A DNA stretch of 33,831 nt from Clostridiales bacterium (GCA_012520645.1 JAAYNV010000061.1:1-33831); one strand, 5' to 3'; shown: positions 11,018-19,528, counted from the stretch's first letter. Translations and numbers: made by a program. Notes: generated by a model from the letters alone, not told the origin.

Positions 11018-13539
11018 AAAAAGCAGTCATTAAGGGCATGGTATTTATTGCGACCTTTTTTGTTGCACTATTTACGATCAGTGCTATCGTCAATCAGGGA
11101 AATACGGATATGACAGTAGAAATGGAACCGGCTACTTTCCCGCTTGTATATATGGAAATCGAGGGGCAGCAGGTGAACTGTCTGCATGGTTACTGGGAGC
11201 AGATGAACAGCAGTAATCTGCGCGATACGATTACACCGTTTGGAGAAGAACGCAGTTTATCCATGAATATCCGCAAGTTCGGAACAGGTGTAAAGAAGGT
11301 TTCTTTTGAGGTGAGGAGTATCGATGGAAGCCGGTTGATAGAGAATACCGAAATAAAAGATTATGAAGAGGACAAAGAGTATATTTATTGTGATTTTACG
11401 GTTAAGGATCTGATTGAGGAAAATGAAGAGTATATGCTGGTCATTTTGCTTGAAACAGAGAACGGAGACACCATCCGCTACTATACGAGAATTATTCAGG
11501 CTGCAGACTATCATACAATAGAAAAACTTAATTTTGTAAAGGATTTTCATGAACGCAGTTTTGATAAGGAAGCAGCAAAGGAGATTACCAAATATCTGGA
11601 AAGCAATGCGGAAGGGGATAATTCCAGCTTTAGCAGAGTGGATATACACAGTAATTTTAACCAGATCACATGGGGAAATCTGAAACCTGAGCGGATTGGA
11701 AATGAAATAATTGATATCAAGGAGATTGGACCACAGACTGCAACTTTTAAGATTTCCTATGCGGTAAAAATGCAGGAGGGAAAAGAAGAGCGGGTTTACC
11801 GGATTGAGGAATTTTATCGGGTACGTTATACGACTGACAGGATGTATCTGTTAGACTATGAGCGTACCATGAATCAGTTTTTGAATGAAAAGAATGATAT
11901 TTTTACCGCGAATAAAATTTCTCTCGGTATCATGCAGCCGGATATTGAGATTGTAGAGAGCGATGGAGGCAATGTTTTTGCATTTGTAGCAGAAGACCGG
12001 CTGTACTGCTATAATGTGACGGATAATAAATTTGCAGTTTTATATGGCTTTTATGATGCGCAGCATTTTGATGAACGGACGATATACAATGCTCATGATA
12101 TCAAAATTCTGGGAGTGGATGAAACAGGAAATGTCACTTTTCTTGTGTATGGCTATATGAACAGAGGACGTCATGAGGGTGAAGTCGGGGTGCAGGTATT
12201 CCGGTACAGCAGTCTGCTTAATACAATAGAGGAAGAAGTTTTTCTGCCTTATCATGATTCCTATGATATTCTGCGTGCAGATGTGGAAAAACTTTCCTAT
12301 GTGAATAAATCGGATGTACTTTATCTGATGTTAGAAGGAACGGTATATGCAGTAACGCTGCAGACCAAGGAATATGAAGTGATCGTATCCAATCTGTCGG
12401 AAGAGCAGTTCAAGGTTTCCGACAGCAACCGAATGCTCGCATGGCAGGTGGGAAAGAGCGCATATGATGCAGAGAAACTCTGCCTGATGAACCTGAATAC
12501 AGGAAAAGTCAGTACAATTGAGGCGGGTACCGGAAAATATGTTGCACCGCTTGGATTTATGGAGGAAGATCTGATTTACGGAATTGCCAGACAGACGGAT
12601 GTTGTAAAGGACAGCAGCGGCAGAGTGATCTTTCCGATGAAAACAATCCGGATTGAAAATGAAAACAATGAGGTGCTCAAAACTTATGAGCAGGATGGTA
12701 TTTTCGTTACGGATTGTGAGATTGAGAAGAACCAGATTACCCTGAAAAGAGTACGGAAAATAGAAGAGCCGGAAGGCTATGAGAGTGTGGAAGATGACCA
12801 GATTATGAATAATGAGGTTACGGAGGAGGGAAGCAACGTACTGGAGACAGCCGTAACCGAGAAGTATGAAACAGTGGTACAGATTGCAGCCAAGAACCAG
12901 ATTAATGTCATGAATATGAAAATACAGACACCCAGAGAAGTGCTCTTTGAAGGTGGGCGGGAAATTATTCTGGAGAATGAGGGCAGCACGCTTACCAGAT
13001 ATTATGTATACGGAAAAGACGGAGTGATCGGAATATACACGGATCCTGCCTCGGCGATTCATGAAGCGGACTTTGTTGCAGGAGTTGTCACAACGGATAA
13101 AGGATATATCTGGAAAAAGGGAAATCGAAATATTAAAAATCAGATTATGGCGATTGAGGGCAGTGTTGTGACCGAACAGAAAAACAGTCTGGCAGTCTGT
13201 CTGGATACGATTCTGAAATATGAAGGTATTTCCAGAAATACGGAGCAGATGTTAAAGGGAGGAGCAGGCGCGATGACTGTTTTAAAACAGCAAATGCCGG
13301 ATGCAGAGGTCATGGATCTGACAGGATGCAGTCTGGATGCGGTGTTGTACTATGTGGATCAGGATATCCCGGTTTTGGCAATGTTAGAGGATAACAATGC
13401 AGTGCTTCTGGTGGGCTTTAATGAGTTGAATACGGTGTGGATGGATCCGCAGACGGGAAGCGTTTATAAAAAGGGGATGAATGATTCCAGGGAAGCGTTT
13501 GAAAGAGCAGGAAACCGGTTTATTACGTATATACGTTAA
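11014..13539 (+). CDS. Large anchored protein with degenerate C39-like peptidase domain
   Basis: An 841-residue protein with an N-terminal membrane anchor or signal (about 7-27) and no named family that I recognise. Residues about 35-290 look like beta-rich extracellular material. Residues about 300-560 contain repeated Tyr/Gly/Asp blade-like strands (YCYNVTDNKFAVLYGF; YAVTLQTKEYEVIV; CLMNLNTGKVSTIE), suggesting a beta-propeller. The last 130 residues (about 710-841) follow the C39-like cysteine peptidase layout: a helix ending LKYEG, then IPVLAMLEDNNAVLLVGF and an MDPQTGSVYKKG segment. The usual catalytic Cys and His positions appear to be Ser and Asn, so it is probably inactive. It is coupled to the methyltransferase by a 4-base overlap. 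All domain calls come from pattern reading. Confidence 0.75.
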   Translation: MKKAVIKGMVFIATFFVALFTISAIVNQGNTDMTVEMEPATFPLVYMEIEGQQVNCLHGYWEQMNSSNLRDTITPFGEERSLSMNIRKFGTGVKKVSFEVRSIDGSRLIENTEIKDYEEDKEYIYCDFTVKDLIEENEEYMLVILLETENGDTIRYYTRIIQAADYHTIEKLNFVKDFHERSFDKEAAKEITKYLESNAEGDNSSFSRVDIHSNFNQITWGNLKPERIGNEIIDIKEIGPQTATFKISYAVKMQEGKEERVYRIEEFYRVRYTTDRMYLLDYERTMNQFLNEKNDIFTANKISLGIMQPDIEIVESDGGNVFAFVAEDRLYCYNVTDNKFAVLYGFYDAQHFDERTIYNAHDIKILGVDETGNVTFLVYGYMNRGRHEGEVGVQVFRYSSLLNTIEEEVFLPYHDSYDILRADVEKLSYVNKSDVLYLMLEGTVYAVTLQTKEYEVIVSNLSEEQFKVSDSNRMLAWQVGKSAYDAEKLCLMNLNTGKVSTIEAGTGKYVAPLGFMEEDLIYGIARQTDVVKDSSGRVIFPMKTIRIENENNEVLKTYEQDGIFVTDCEIEKNQITLKRVRKIEEPEGYESVEDDQIMNNEVTEEGSNVLETAVTEKYETVVQIAAKNQINVMNMKIQTPREVLFEGGREIILENEGSTLTRYYVYGKDGVIGIYTDPASAIHEADFVAGVVTTDKGYIWKKGNRNIKNQIMAIEGSVVTEQKNSLAVCLDTILKYEGISRNTEQMLKGGAGAMTVLKQQMPDAEVMDLTGCSLDAVLYYVDQDIPVLAMLEDNNAVLLVGFNELNTVWMDPQTGSVYKKGMNDSREAFERAGNRFITYIR

Positions 13540-13552
13540 AGAAGTAAAAAAG

Positions 13553-13581
13553 GCGGTCACTAAAATGTGACCGCTTTTTTT
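13553..13581. terminator. Bidirectional terminator between convergent genes
   Basis: An 8-bp GC-rich stem, GCGGTCAC (13553-13560) and GTGACCGC (13567-13574), has a 6-base loop. It has T7 on the plus side and an A-run (T-run on the minus strand) on the other side, so it serves both the C39-like gene and queT. The end of the queT reading frame lies inside it. Confidence 0.9.
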
Positions 13582-14048
13582 GCATGTTTTTCTAATGTGA
13601 ATAACAGAATCATACCGAGTATGCCGCAGGAAATGACTTCACCGGCGCCCACCGTCAGGCGGAAATAGTGGATGGAACCTTCAAACTGATAGACATATGC
13701 CAGAACATATGGCACTACGATCACGTTTGCAATAATCGGTGGCAGTGGTGTCAGCCATTTATGCTTTCTTAAAAGGTATGTACCGACTGCTCCTGCCAGA
13801 GTGGCAAGACTGCCAAACAAGACATCCAAAGGCATACATCCGGTCAGAATATTGCTCAGAATACATCCGGCAAACAGACCGGGAATCGCGGCGGGTGTAA
13901 AATAGGGCAGAATGGTAAGTGCCTCCGAGAAGCGAACCTGGACTGCATAATTTGCCAGTCCAAGAGCGTTCGCCATGAAAGTGAGTACGACATACAGGGC
14001 TGCAATGACAGCAGCCTGAGTGATAAAAGTTACTTTTTTGTTTCTCAT
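13560..14048 (-). CDS. queT: QueT-family queuosine precursor transporter
   Basis: A 162-residue membrane protein with about five hydrophobic segments. It has the QueT signatures in order: AAVIAALYVVLTF near the N-terminus, then YAVQVRFSEALTILPYFTPAAIPGLF, then GCILSNILTG and LDVLFGSLATL. QueT proteins are thought to be substrate-binding (S) components that bring preQ1 or preQ0 into the cell for queuosine tRNA modification. A preQ1-I riboswitch directly precedes the gene, which supports this independently. The last codons (KKAVTF) and the stop form part of the terminator stem. It follows prs on the same strand, so read-through from prs is possible. Confidence 0.93.
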   Translation of the reverse strand: MRNKKVTFITQAAVIAALYVVLTFMANALGLANYAVQVRFSEALTILPYFTPAAIPGLFAGCILSNILTGCMPLDVLFGSLATLAGAVGTYLLRKHKWLTPLPPIIANVIVVPYVLAYVYQFEGSIHYFRLTVGAGEVISCGILGMILLFTLEKHAKKAVTF

Positions 14049-14056
14049 ATAAAATT

Positions 14057-14100
14057 CTCCTTAGTTTTTTTTAAGGTCAGGATGGTTTCGAACTGACCGT
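14057..14100 (-). promoter_or_regulatory. PreQ1-I riboswitch upstream of queT
   Basis: On the minus strand a stem GGTCAG (14093-14098) pairs with CTGACC (14075-14080). The 12-base loop starts TTC and ends in C, the same length and ends as the B. subtilis preQ1-I aptamer; the final C is where the ligand pairs. A tail of TTA8CTAAGGAG follows, whose GGAG is the queT ribosome site (14057-14060). Folding the tail into the pseudoknot would hide that site, so translational repression by preQ1 is predicted. No separate terminator stem is present. The identification rests on pattern match and gene context. Confidence 0.88.
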
Positions 14101-14122
14101 ATATAGCATATCTAGTATGAAA

Positions 14123-15310
14123 CTAGTTTAGCTCGCCATTTTTATAGCGTGTTACCAAAGACTGTATTCTGTCGTTTGGATTTAAAAGATCACTGATGGA
14201 AGTATCGTGATTTAATGTATCAATAATATATGCAATGTATTTACTCATATCGCAGTTGATGTACCATTCACGCTTTAACAGTTCATCTGTCTGGTAAATC
14301 AGATTGGTAGTCAGCACACGGTCGATGATTCCGTTTTTGTAGGCGTCATCAAACTTGTCCAGTCCGCCGGTGAACAGACCAAAGGTAGAACAGATAAAAA
14401 TGCGGTTTGCATTACGTGCTTTTAAGGCAGCAGCTACCTCCAGTACGCTCTCGCCGGAGGATATCATATCGTCAATGATAATCATATCCTTGCCTTCTAC
14501 GCTTGTTCCGAGGAACTCATGTGCCACAATCGGGTTGCGTCCATTAACGATGCGTGTATAATCCCGTCTCTTGTAGAACATGCCCATATCCAGACCGAGT
14601 ACATTGGCGATGTAGATAGCACGGCTCATGCCGCCCTCATCCGGACTGATGACCATCATGTTCTGGGAATCGATTTTTAAGTCTTTTTTATTGTAAAGAA
14701 GTCCTTTGATGAACTGATAAGCCGGCTGTACCGTTTCGAAGCCATGAAGTGGAATGGCATTCTGGACTCTTGGGTCATGTGCATCAAAGGTGATGATGTT
14801 GTCTACTCCCATGCTGCAAAGCTCCTGCAGTGCAATCGCACAGTCAAGGGATTCACGGCTTGTTCTCTTATGCTGTCTGCTTTCATATAAGAAGGGCATA
14901 ATAACGGTGATGCGTCTGGCTTTGCCGCCGACTGCCGCAATAATGCGCTTCAGATCCTGAAAATGATCGTCCGGAGACATATGATTTTCATGACCACACA
15001 GAGAATAGGAAAGGCTGTAGTTGCCAACATCAACCATCAAATATAAATCGGTTCCTCTTACGGATTCCAGAATGACGCCCTTTGCCTCTCCGGAGCCGAA
15101 ACGCGGTACTTTGGCATTCAGAATATAGGAGTTTCTCTGATAGCCGGAAAAAGCCAGGCTGTCTTTGTGTTCGCTTTCTCTTTCGGTTCTCCATTTTACG
15201 AGATAATAGTCTACCTTTTCGCCAAGATTTTTGCAGCCTTCCAGAGGAATCAGTCCAAGGGAGCCTACCGGGATTGTTTCCAGATTTCTTTTTTCTTCAC
15301 GCTTTGCCAT
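14123..15310 (-). CDS. prs: Ribose-phosphate pyrophosphokinase (PRPP synthetase), long form
   Basis: Makes PRPP from ribose 5-phosphate and ATP for nucleotide, His, Trp and NAD synthesis. The PRPP/ribose-phosphate loop is DMIIIDDMISSGES, and the ATP-side elements include PFLYESRQHKRTSRESL and ITFDAHDPRVQNAIP, followed by ISPDEGGMSRA. The product is 395 residues, about 80 longer than the usual 315. The N-terminal 60 residues are divergent, and the segment after TDLYLMVDVGN differs from the classical QSTCAPVND region. It is closely spaced after dnaI (10 bases) with GTGAGG as ribosome site. Family assignment is firm; the long form may not follow classical allosteric control. Confidence 0.95.
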   Translation of the reverse strand: MAKREEKRNLETIPVGSLGLIPLEGCKNLGEKVDYYLVKWRTERESEHKDSLAFSGYQRNSYILNAKVPRFGSGEAKGVILESVRGTDLYLMVDVGNYSLSYSLCGHENHMSPDDHFQDLKRIIAAVGGKARRITVIMPFLYESRQHKRTSRESLDCAIALQELCSMGVDNIITFDAHDPRVQNAIPLHGFETVQPAYQFIKGLLYNKKDLKIDSQNMMVISPDEGGMSRAIYIANVLGLDMGMFYKRRDYTRIVNGRNPIVAHEFLGTSVEGKDMIIIDDMISSGESVLEVAAALKARNANRIFICSTFGLFTGGLDKFDDAYKNGIIDRVLTTNLIYQTDELLKREWYINCDMSKYIAYIIDTLNHDTSISDLLNPNDRIQSLVTRYKNGELN

Positions 15311-15320
15311 GAGAAAAACC

Positions 15321-16292
15321 TCACTTTCTGTTCATCATTCTCTTTTTATACATTCTGATATCAGGTCCGGTTATTTTATACAATTCATAGTTGCTTGTAA
15401 TGCGGGAAAAGATACGGTCGGAATAGCGGTCGCGTAACTCCTCCAGTGAAAGATTGGTGGATATCAGTGTTGGTTTTTTGCGAAGATGCCGTTCGTTCAA
15501 TAAGGAAAAAAGCTGAGATGATACAAAGGCATTTGTCAGCTCTGTTCCAAGATCGTCAATAATCACCAAGTCACAATTATATATGTCCTCATAGAAACTG
15601 TAAAGGTCTTCTTTGCTTTTATGGTCAAAAGTTATTTGAGAAAGGTGCTCGAACAGTCCGGTGGCACTGAAATAAATGACCAGACGACCGCGTTCGATCA
15701 ACTCTCTGGCAATACAGGAAGACAAAAAGGATTTTCCGGTTCCCACTGTGCCGTAAAAGAAAAGATTGCGGTATTGCTCGCCAAAGGTATAGATGAAACT
15801 TTTACAGGCATCTACGGCGCCCTGAAAACGATTCAGATCCTCGCCCTCATAATATTCCAAAGAAAGAGAATCAAAATTTTCTGTTTTTAAAAGCTCGCGA
15901 ATGTTGGATTGTTCGTATAGAAGTGTAATCATCTGCTGACGGAAGCAGTGGCATTTCTGTCCGTTACAGTAGCCAGTATCCTGACAATCGGGACAGTCAT
16001 AGACCGGTTCCAGATAGTCTCCGGGGAATCCGGCGTCCCGAAGCAGGGTCAGCTTGTCATCTGCCAGCCGTTGCAGTTTTTGGTGGAGAGTGGGAAGAGC
16101 ACTTTCGTCACCGGACAAAAGCCGTCGACCCTGTTCCACGCTGATTGCTGCAGTCTTATGTTCCAGTTCTTCATAAGAAGGAATGGCTTCATAGACCTCT
16201 TCCCTGCGTTTAGCAAGAAGATAACGGTTATGGTTCTGTTTTTTTTCGTAGGTACGAATGATGGAATCGTACTGTGTATTGGATAGAGCCAT
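15321..16292 (-). CDS. dnaI: DnaI/DnaC-type helicase loader ATPase
   Basis: A 323-residue primosomal protein that loads the replicative helicase with DnaD. The N-terminal helicase-binding region carries a zinc-site pattern with cysteines at about 100, 103, 109, 114 and 116. The C-terminal AAA+ domain has Walker A GTVGTGKS (181-188) and Walker B DLVIIDDLG, then an arginine-rich sensor region (SDRIFSRI). The family is often annotated DnaC-like. The gene lies 9 bases after dnaD, the usual dnaD-dnaI pairing in Clostridia, and is followed by prs. The start ATG 16292 has GGAG 9 bases upstream. Confidence 0.93.
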   Translation of the reverse strand: MALSNTQYDSIIRTYEKKQNHNRYLLAKRREEVYEAIPSYEELEHKTAAISVEQGRRLLSGDESALPTLHQKLQRLADDKLTLLRDAGFPGDYLEPVYDCPDCQDTGYCNGQKCHCFRQQMITLLYEQSNIRELLKTENFDSLSLEYYEGEDLNRFQGAVDACKSFIYTFGEQYRNLFFYGTVGTGKSFLSSCIARELIERGRLVIYFSATGLFEHLSQITFDHKSKEDLYSFYEDIYNCDLVIIDDLGTELTNAFVSSQLFSLLNERHLRKKPTLISTNLSLEELRDRYSDRIFSRITSNYELYKITGPDIRMYKKRMMNRK

Positions 16293-16301
16293 TGGTTCTC
16301 C

Positions 16302-17411
16302 TTAATTGCTTAAGATTTCATTTTCTAAAGAAGAGAAATCGTAGGTGTTTTGTTTGAACTGATTAAATTTATTGGAAGACGCGCGTACTGCCTTTTGGGA
16401 GGTACGGCTTTTGGCATAATTTTCATCAGCTGTTTGTATATCCGCTAATTGTTTGACGCCCGATCTGCTCCAGCTTGTTAAGATGCTGTCCGCATATTCA
16501 AAACGGTGCTTATCTGTGGCAAGTACCGTACGGTCACAGGCTTCTTTAATGACTTCGGAAGGAAAACAGAACTGCTTATTCCAACGGTCAATAAATTCCA
16601 TTTCTTTATCGGTAGGAGCACCGCTTTTGCCAAGTGCATTCATGATGCCGTATACATTTTTATCGTATTTTTTAATCAGGGCAGCAGCCTGCTTCGGTGT
16701 AGTGATATGATCCTCAGCCCAGTTGACAGCTACTTTTTCGATATAGCGGAAATCCTTTTTACCGCGTCCGACGCAGTATTGTACCAGATAATCTACCAGA
16801 TCTACCGAAAAGTTCAGTTTGTCGCAGATGAATAAAATCGTACGGATATCACTTGGACTGAGTGGTTTTCCGATATATGCTTCAATGATAAACAGAAGCT
16901 GTTCCGTATCTTCCCGGTTTTGGAACGCTTTCACATCATCCAGAGAATAGGACGGCTTTTCCAAGGCATCACCGGCGGGCTGTCTACAGGTTCCTTCGGT
17001 GGCAGTCTCACGCCCTGTCTGCTGTTGCGTCGTGTTTTTGGGTGAAGAAAGAGTCACAGCCGTCTTAATGACGGTCGGAGAAACGGGAACCATATCCTCA
17101 ATTTCGGGAGCAGTACTTCGAAGTTCTTTTAAATGGATTCCCGTCAGGTTCTTTGCCGTATCATAATCCAACGAAAGAAGTTTCTGCTTTTCCCAGTATT
17201 TTAAAGCGCGCATAACATCTTTTTCTGTATGATTGAATACGTCTGCCATTTCGGATACACTGGTAGATCTGTGTGCACTCATGGCACGAATCAGATAAAG
17301 ATATACCTTGAGCTGTGCATCATTGGCATCCTTCATGTATTCATCGATAAAACGATTAGATATGACAGTGCTGTCAGAATAATTATCCTGATAAATTGTC
17401 AACTGTTTCAT
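16302..17411 (-). CDS. DnaD-domain primosome protein
   Basis: A 369-residue protein of the DnaD/DnaB primosome group, which remodels DNA and recruits the helicase loader. The N-terminal winged-helix region (about 1-100) contains STVISNRFIDEYM and the helical DAQLKVYLYLIRAM. A variable Thr/Gln-rich linker (about 110-170) and the DnaD-type helical domain (about 175-300, with YLVQYCVGRGKKDFRYIEKVAVNWAEDHI) follow. The C-terminal YAD-SILTSW motif is also present. ATG 17411 was chosen because family members start just before this VSNRFID segment and AAGGTGG lies upstream; a GTG at 17540 opens the same frame but is very near the predicted transcription start. Confidence 0.9.
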   Translation of the reverse strand: MKQLTIYQDNYSDSTVISNRFIDEYMKDANDAQLKVYLYLIRAMSAHRSTSVSEMADVFNHTEKDVMRALKYWEKQKLLSLDYDTAKNLTGIHLKELRSTAPEIEDMVPVSPTVIKTAVTLSSPKNTTQQQTGRETATEGTCRQPAGDALEKPSYSLDDVKAFQNREDTEQLLFIIEAYIGKPLSPSDIRTILFICDKLNFSVDLVDYLVQYCVGRGKKDFRYIEKVAVNWAEDHITTPKQAAALIKKYDKNVYGIMNALGKSGAPTDKEMEFIDRWNKQFCFPSEVIKEACDRTVLATDKHRFEYADSILTSWSRSGVKQLADIQTADENYAKSRTSQKAVRASSNKFNQFKQNTYDFSSLENEILSN

Positions 17412-17557
17412 TTGCGCCACCTTACCTTTCGCTGCAGTTAAGGATTTTATGATGCACAAGCCCGACAGAGCCAATGAAAACTTAGACATCAAAATACTCT
17501 CGTAAGTTCCTGTGCCGGGTGTTTCAGTAACTGCATTCACGTCCTTAAAGCAAGTGA

Positions 17558-17563
17558 ATTATA
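17558..17563 (-). promoter_or_regulatory. Extended -10 promoter for dnaD-dnaI-prs
   Basis: On the minus strand a perfect TATAAT is preceded by TG at the extended -10 position; no good -35 box is seen (TTCCTT at 17-base spacing). Transcription would start near 17551, leaving a leader of about 140 bases to ATG 17411. The 17412-17817 gap otherwise holds only the 9-mer repeats and the murC terminator. Confidence 0.55.
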
Positions 17564-17633
17564 ACATAAGCCATCCCAAAAAGGAATACCCAAATTTCCT
17601 GCAAAGCCTTGAAAACACTGGGCGGAATGGTGC

Positions 17634-17817
17634 TGTGGAAAATGTGGAAAATGTGGACGGGAGATAATCATATTTTGAGGTAGTACATGCATATACTTAG
17701 ATTGAATCACGGGTTGTGCACTGTAAAAGGGGATTAGCATGGAAAATTATGTAAAGAAAAATATCCACATTTTTCACCCCCGCAAAAGAGGGTAAAAAAT
17801 GTGGATAGTGTGGACAA
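17634..17817. repeat. DnaA-box-like 9-mer clusters upstream of dnaD
   Basis: Abutting 9-base units occur at 17634-17642 and 17643-17651 (both TGTGGAAAA), 17652-17660 (TGTGGACGG), 17800-17808 (TGTGGATAG) and 17809-17817 (TGTGGACAA). An inverted ATATCCACA lies at 17761-17769. Five of the six differ by one base from TTATCCACA or its complement TGTGGATAA, the DnaA box consensus. Two of them also form the murC terminator stem. DnaA binding is inferred from sequence only. Confidence 0.45.
17763..17806 (-). terminator. Terminator after murC
   Basis: A 17-bp stem with one mismatch (17763-17779 against 17790-17806) and a 10-base loop. On the minus strand it is followed by ATTTTTCTTT. It lies 12 bases after the murC stop and should separate murC from dnaD. 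Confidence 0.85.
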
Positions 17818-19197
17818 CTAGTTCCCAAGCAGATTTTCACCAATTTTTACAATATCTCCGGCCCCCATAGTTATCAACAAATCACCTGTGGTACATTTTT
17901 CGAGTAAAAAATTTTCAATTTCATCAAAGGAAGGGAAGTAATAGCAGTCACATCCCAGTGCTTTTAGCTCTTCCAACAGGGTTTTTGAACTGATTCCCAG
18001 GTTATCGGTTTCACGGGCAGGATAGATATCTGCCAGTACGACTTTGTCTGCCAGTGAGAGTGCAAGGGCAAATTCTTTTAAAAAGGCCTTGGTACGTGTG
18101 AAGGTATGAGGCTGAAAAACACACCAGAGAGTTTTGTGCGGGTAATTTGCAGCAGCCTTCAGTGCAGCGGTAATCTCAGTCGGATGATGTGAGTAGTCAT
18201 CAATGACTGTAACACCTCCGATGCTGCCCTTATATTCAAAACGGCGGTCCGTGCCGGTAAAATGCAGCAGAGCCGCATCGGTATCCGTTTTCTCGATGGA
18301 CAGCAGGTCTGCCAGTGCGGCGGCAGCTAACGCGTTCATCACATTATGTTCGCCGGGTACGCTTAAGGAAAGCCTTCGGGAGCCATTTTTGCGGCTGTTT
18401 AGGGTAAAGGACGGGTGCGCCAGTTCATCGTAAACGATGTCGGAGGGGTAATAATCGCAGGTTTCACTGTGACCGAAAGTGATGACCTGACAGGAAAGTC
18501 CCTCAAAAATTTCTGATACATTTTCAATATCTCCATTGATGATCAGTGTACCGTCTGCGGGCAAAAGTGCTGCAAAACGACGGAAGGAGGAGCGAATGTC
18601 GTCAAGATCCTTAAAGAAATCCAGATGATCTGCTTCTATATTTAATATAATGCTGATTTTTGGAAAAAAGTTTAAAAAGCTGTTGGTATATTCGCAGGCC
18701 TCCGTCACAAAGTAACCGGATTTTCCAATGCGGACATTGCCGTTTATGGATTTTAAAATGCCGCCGATGGAGAGGGTGGGGTCGGTTCCTGCCTGAAGCA
18801 GAATCTCGGATATCATGGAAGTTGTAGTAGTCTTTCCGTGTGTGCCGCTGACCGCAACGGGAGTCTGGTAATTGCGCATAAGCTGTCCTAACAGCTCAGC
18901 ACGGGATAACATGGGGAGACCGGCATTTTTGGCGGCAGCGTATTCTGCATTGTCCGGATGGACTGCTGCCGTATACACGACAAGATCGATGTCCGGTGTG
19001 ATGTTGTCCGCAGTCTGTCCGATGCAGACAATGGCGCCCTTTTCTTTCAGCTGATCCGTCAGTGCGGAGGCCTTTGTGTCGGAGCCGGAAACGGGAAAGC
19101 CTTCCTCTAACAGAATTTCGGCCAGGCCACTCATGCTGATACCGCCGATCCCGATAAAATGTATATGGATTTTGTTTTTGAAATCAATCTGATACAT
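17818..19197 (-). CDS. murC: UDP-N-acetylmuramate--L-alanine ligase
   Basis: Cytoplasmic Mur ligase adding the first amino acid of the peptidoglycan stem peptide to UDP-MurNAc. The 459-residue product has the three Mur domains. The N-terminal UDP-binding domain has IHFIGIGGISMSGLAEIL. The central ATPase domain has the P-loop SGTHGKTTTTSM (117-128) and the ILNIEADHLDFF metal region. The C-terminal ligase domain has IDDYSHHPTEITA and FQPHTFTRTK. Length and motifs are normal for MurC. It is a single-gene unit with its own promoter and terminator. Confidence 0.97.
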   Translation of the reverse strand: MYQIDFKNKIHIHFIGIGGISMSGLAEILLEEGFPVSGSDTKASALTDQLKEKGAIVCIGQTADNITPDIDLVVYTAAVHPDNAEYAAAKNAGLPMLSRAELLGQLMRNYQTPVAVSGTHGKTTTTSMISEILLQAGTDPTLSIGGILKSINGNVRIGKSGYFVTEACEYTNSFLNFFPKISIILNIEADHLDFFKDLDDIRSSFRRFAALLPADGTLIINGDIENVSEIFEGLSCQVITFGHSETCDYYPSDIVYDELAHPSFTLNSRKNGSRRLSLSVPGEHNVMNALAAAALADLLSIEKTDTDAALLHFTGTDRRFEYKGSIGGVTVIDDYSHHPTEITAALKAAANYPHKTLWCVFQPHTFTRTKAFLKEFALALSLADKVVLADIYPARETDNLGISSKTLLEELKALGCDCYYFPSFDEIENFLLEKCTTGDLLITMGAGDIVKIGENLLGN

Positions 19198-19282
19198 AAT
19201 GCACTTCCTACTCTTTCTTGTTTTTTGTTTGTGGAAAAGATATTTTGGAATTGGTTCATTTTATGTTGCTTATCTTCTTAGT

Positions 19283-19311
19283 ATTATACGCACATAGGAA
19301 AATAAAACCAA
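19283..19311 (-). promoter_or_regulatory. Promoter of murC
   Basis: On the minus strand TTGGTT (19306-19311) and TATAAT (19283-19288) are 17 bases apart, about 85 bases before the murC start. It is one of two divergent promoters in the 376-base murC-glgC gap; the AT-rich middle of that gap shows no gene. Confidence 0.65.
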
Positions 19312-19499
19312 GAGAAAATTGCAGTAAAATGAGAAGAAAAAGCAAAAATATCTTCATAGAAGAAAAAATTGGTAAAAAAGAGCGCGACAGAAAGGCAAAA
19401 AATGGATAAAATGCACAAGTAACACAGCTTTGGCAAAGGATAATTGTAAAAAATACACATGAAAAAGCGGAGAAAGACAGAAATTCCTTGTAAAAAATA

Positions 19500-19528
19500 T
19501 TCACTTTTGAAACAATTTATGATATACT
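19500..19528 (+). promoter_or_regulatory. Promoter of glgC-glgD
   Basis: TTCACT (19500-19505) and TATACT (19523-19528) are spaced by 17 bases, 45 bases before the glgC start codon. Confidence 0.55.

Noticed and set aside
12331..13062. 243-codon open frame on the minus strand
   Set aside because: It is antisense to the 841-residue gene and shows no recognisable domains.
17537..17740. Short minus-strand frame between murC and dnaD
   Set aside because: It runs over the promoter and 9-mer repeats, lacks a ribosome site and reads like non-coding DNA.
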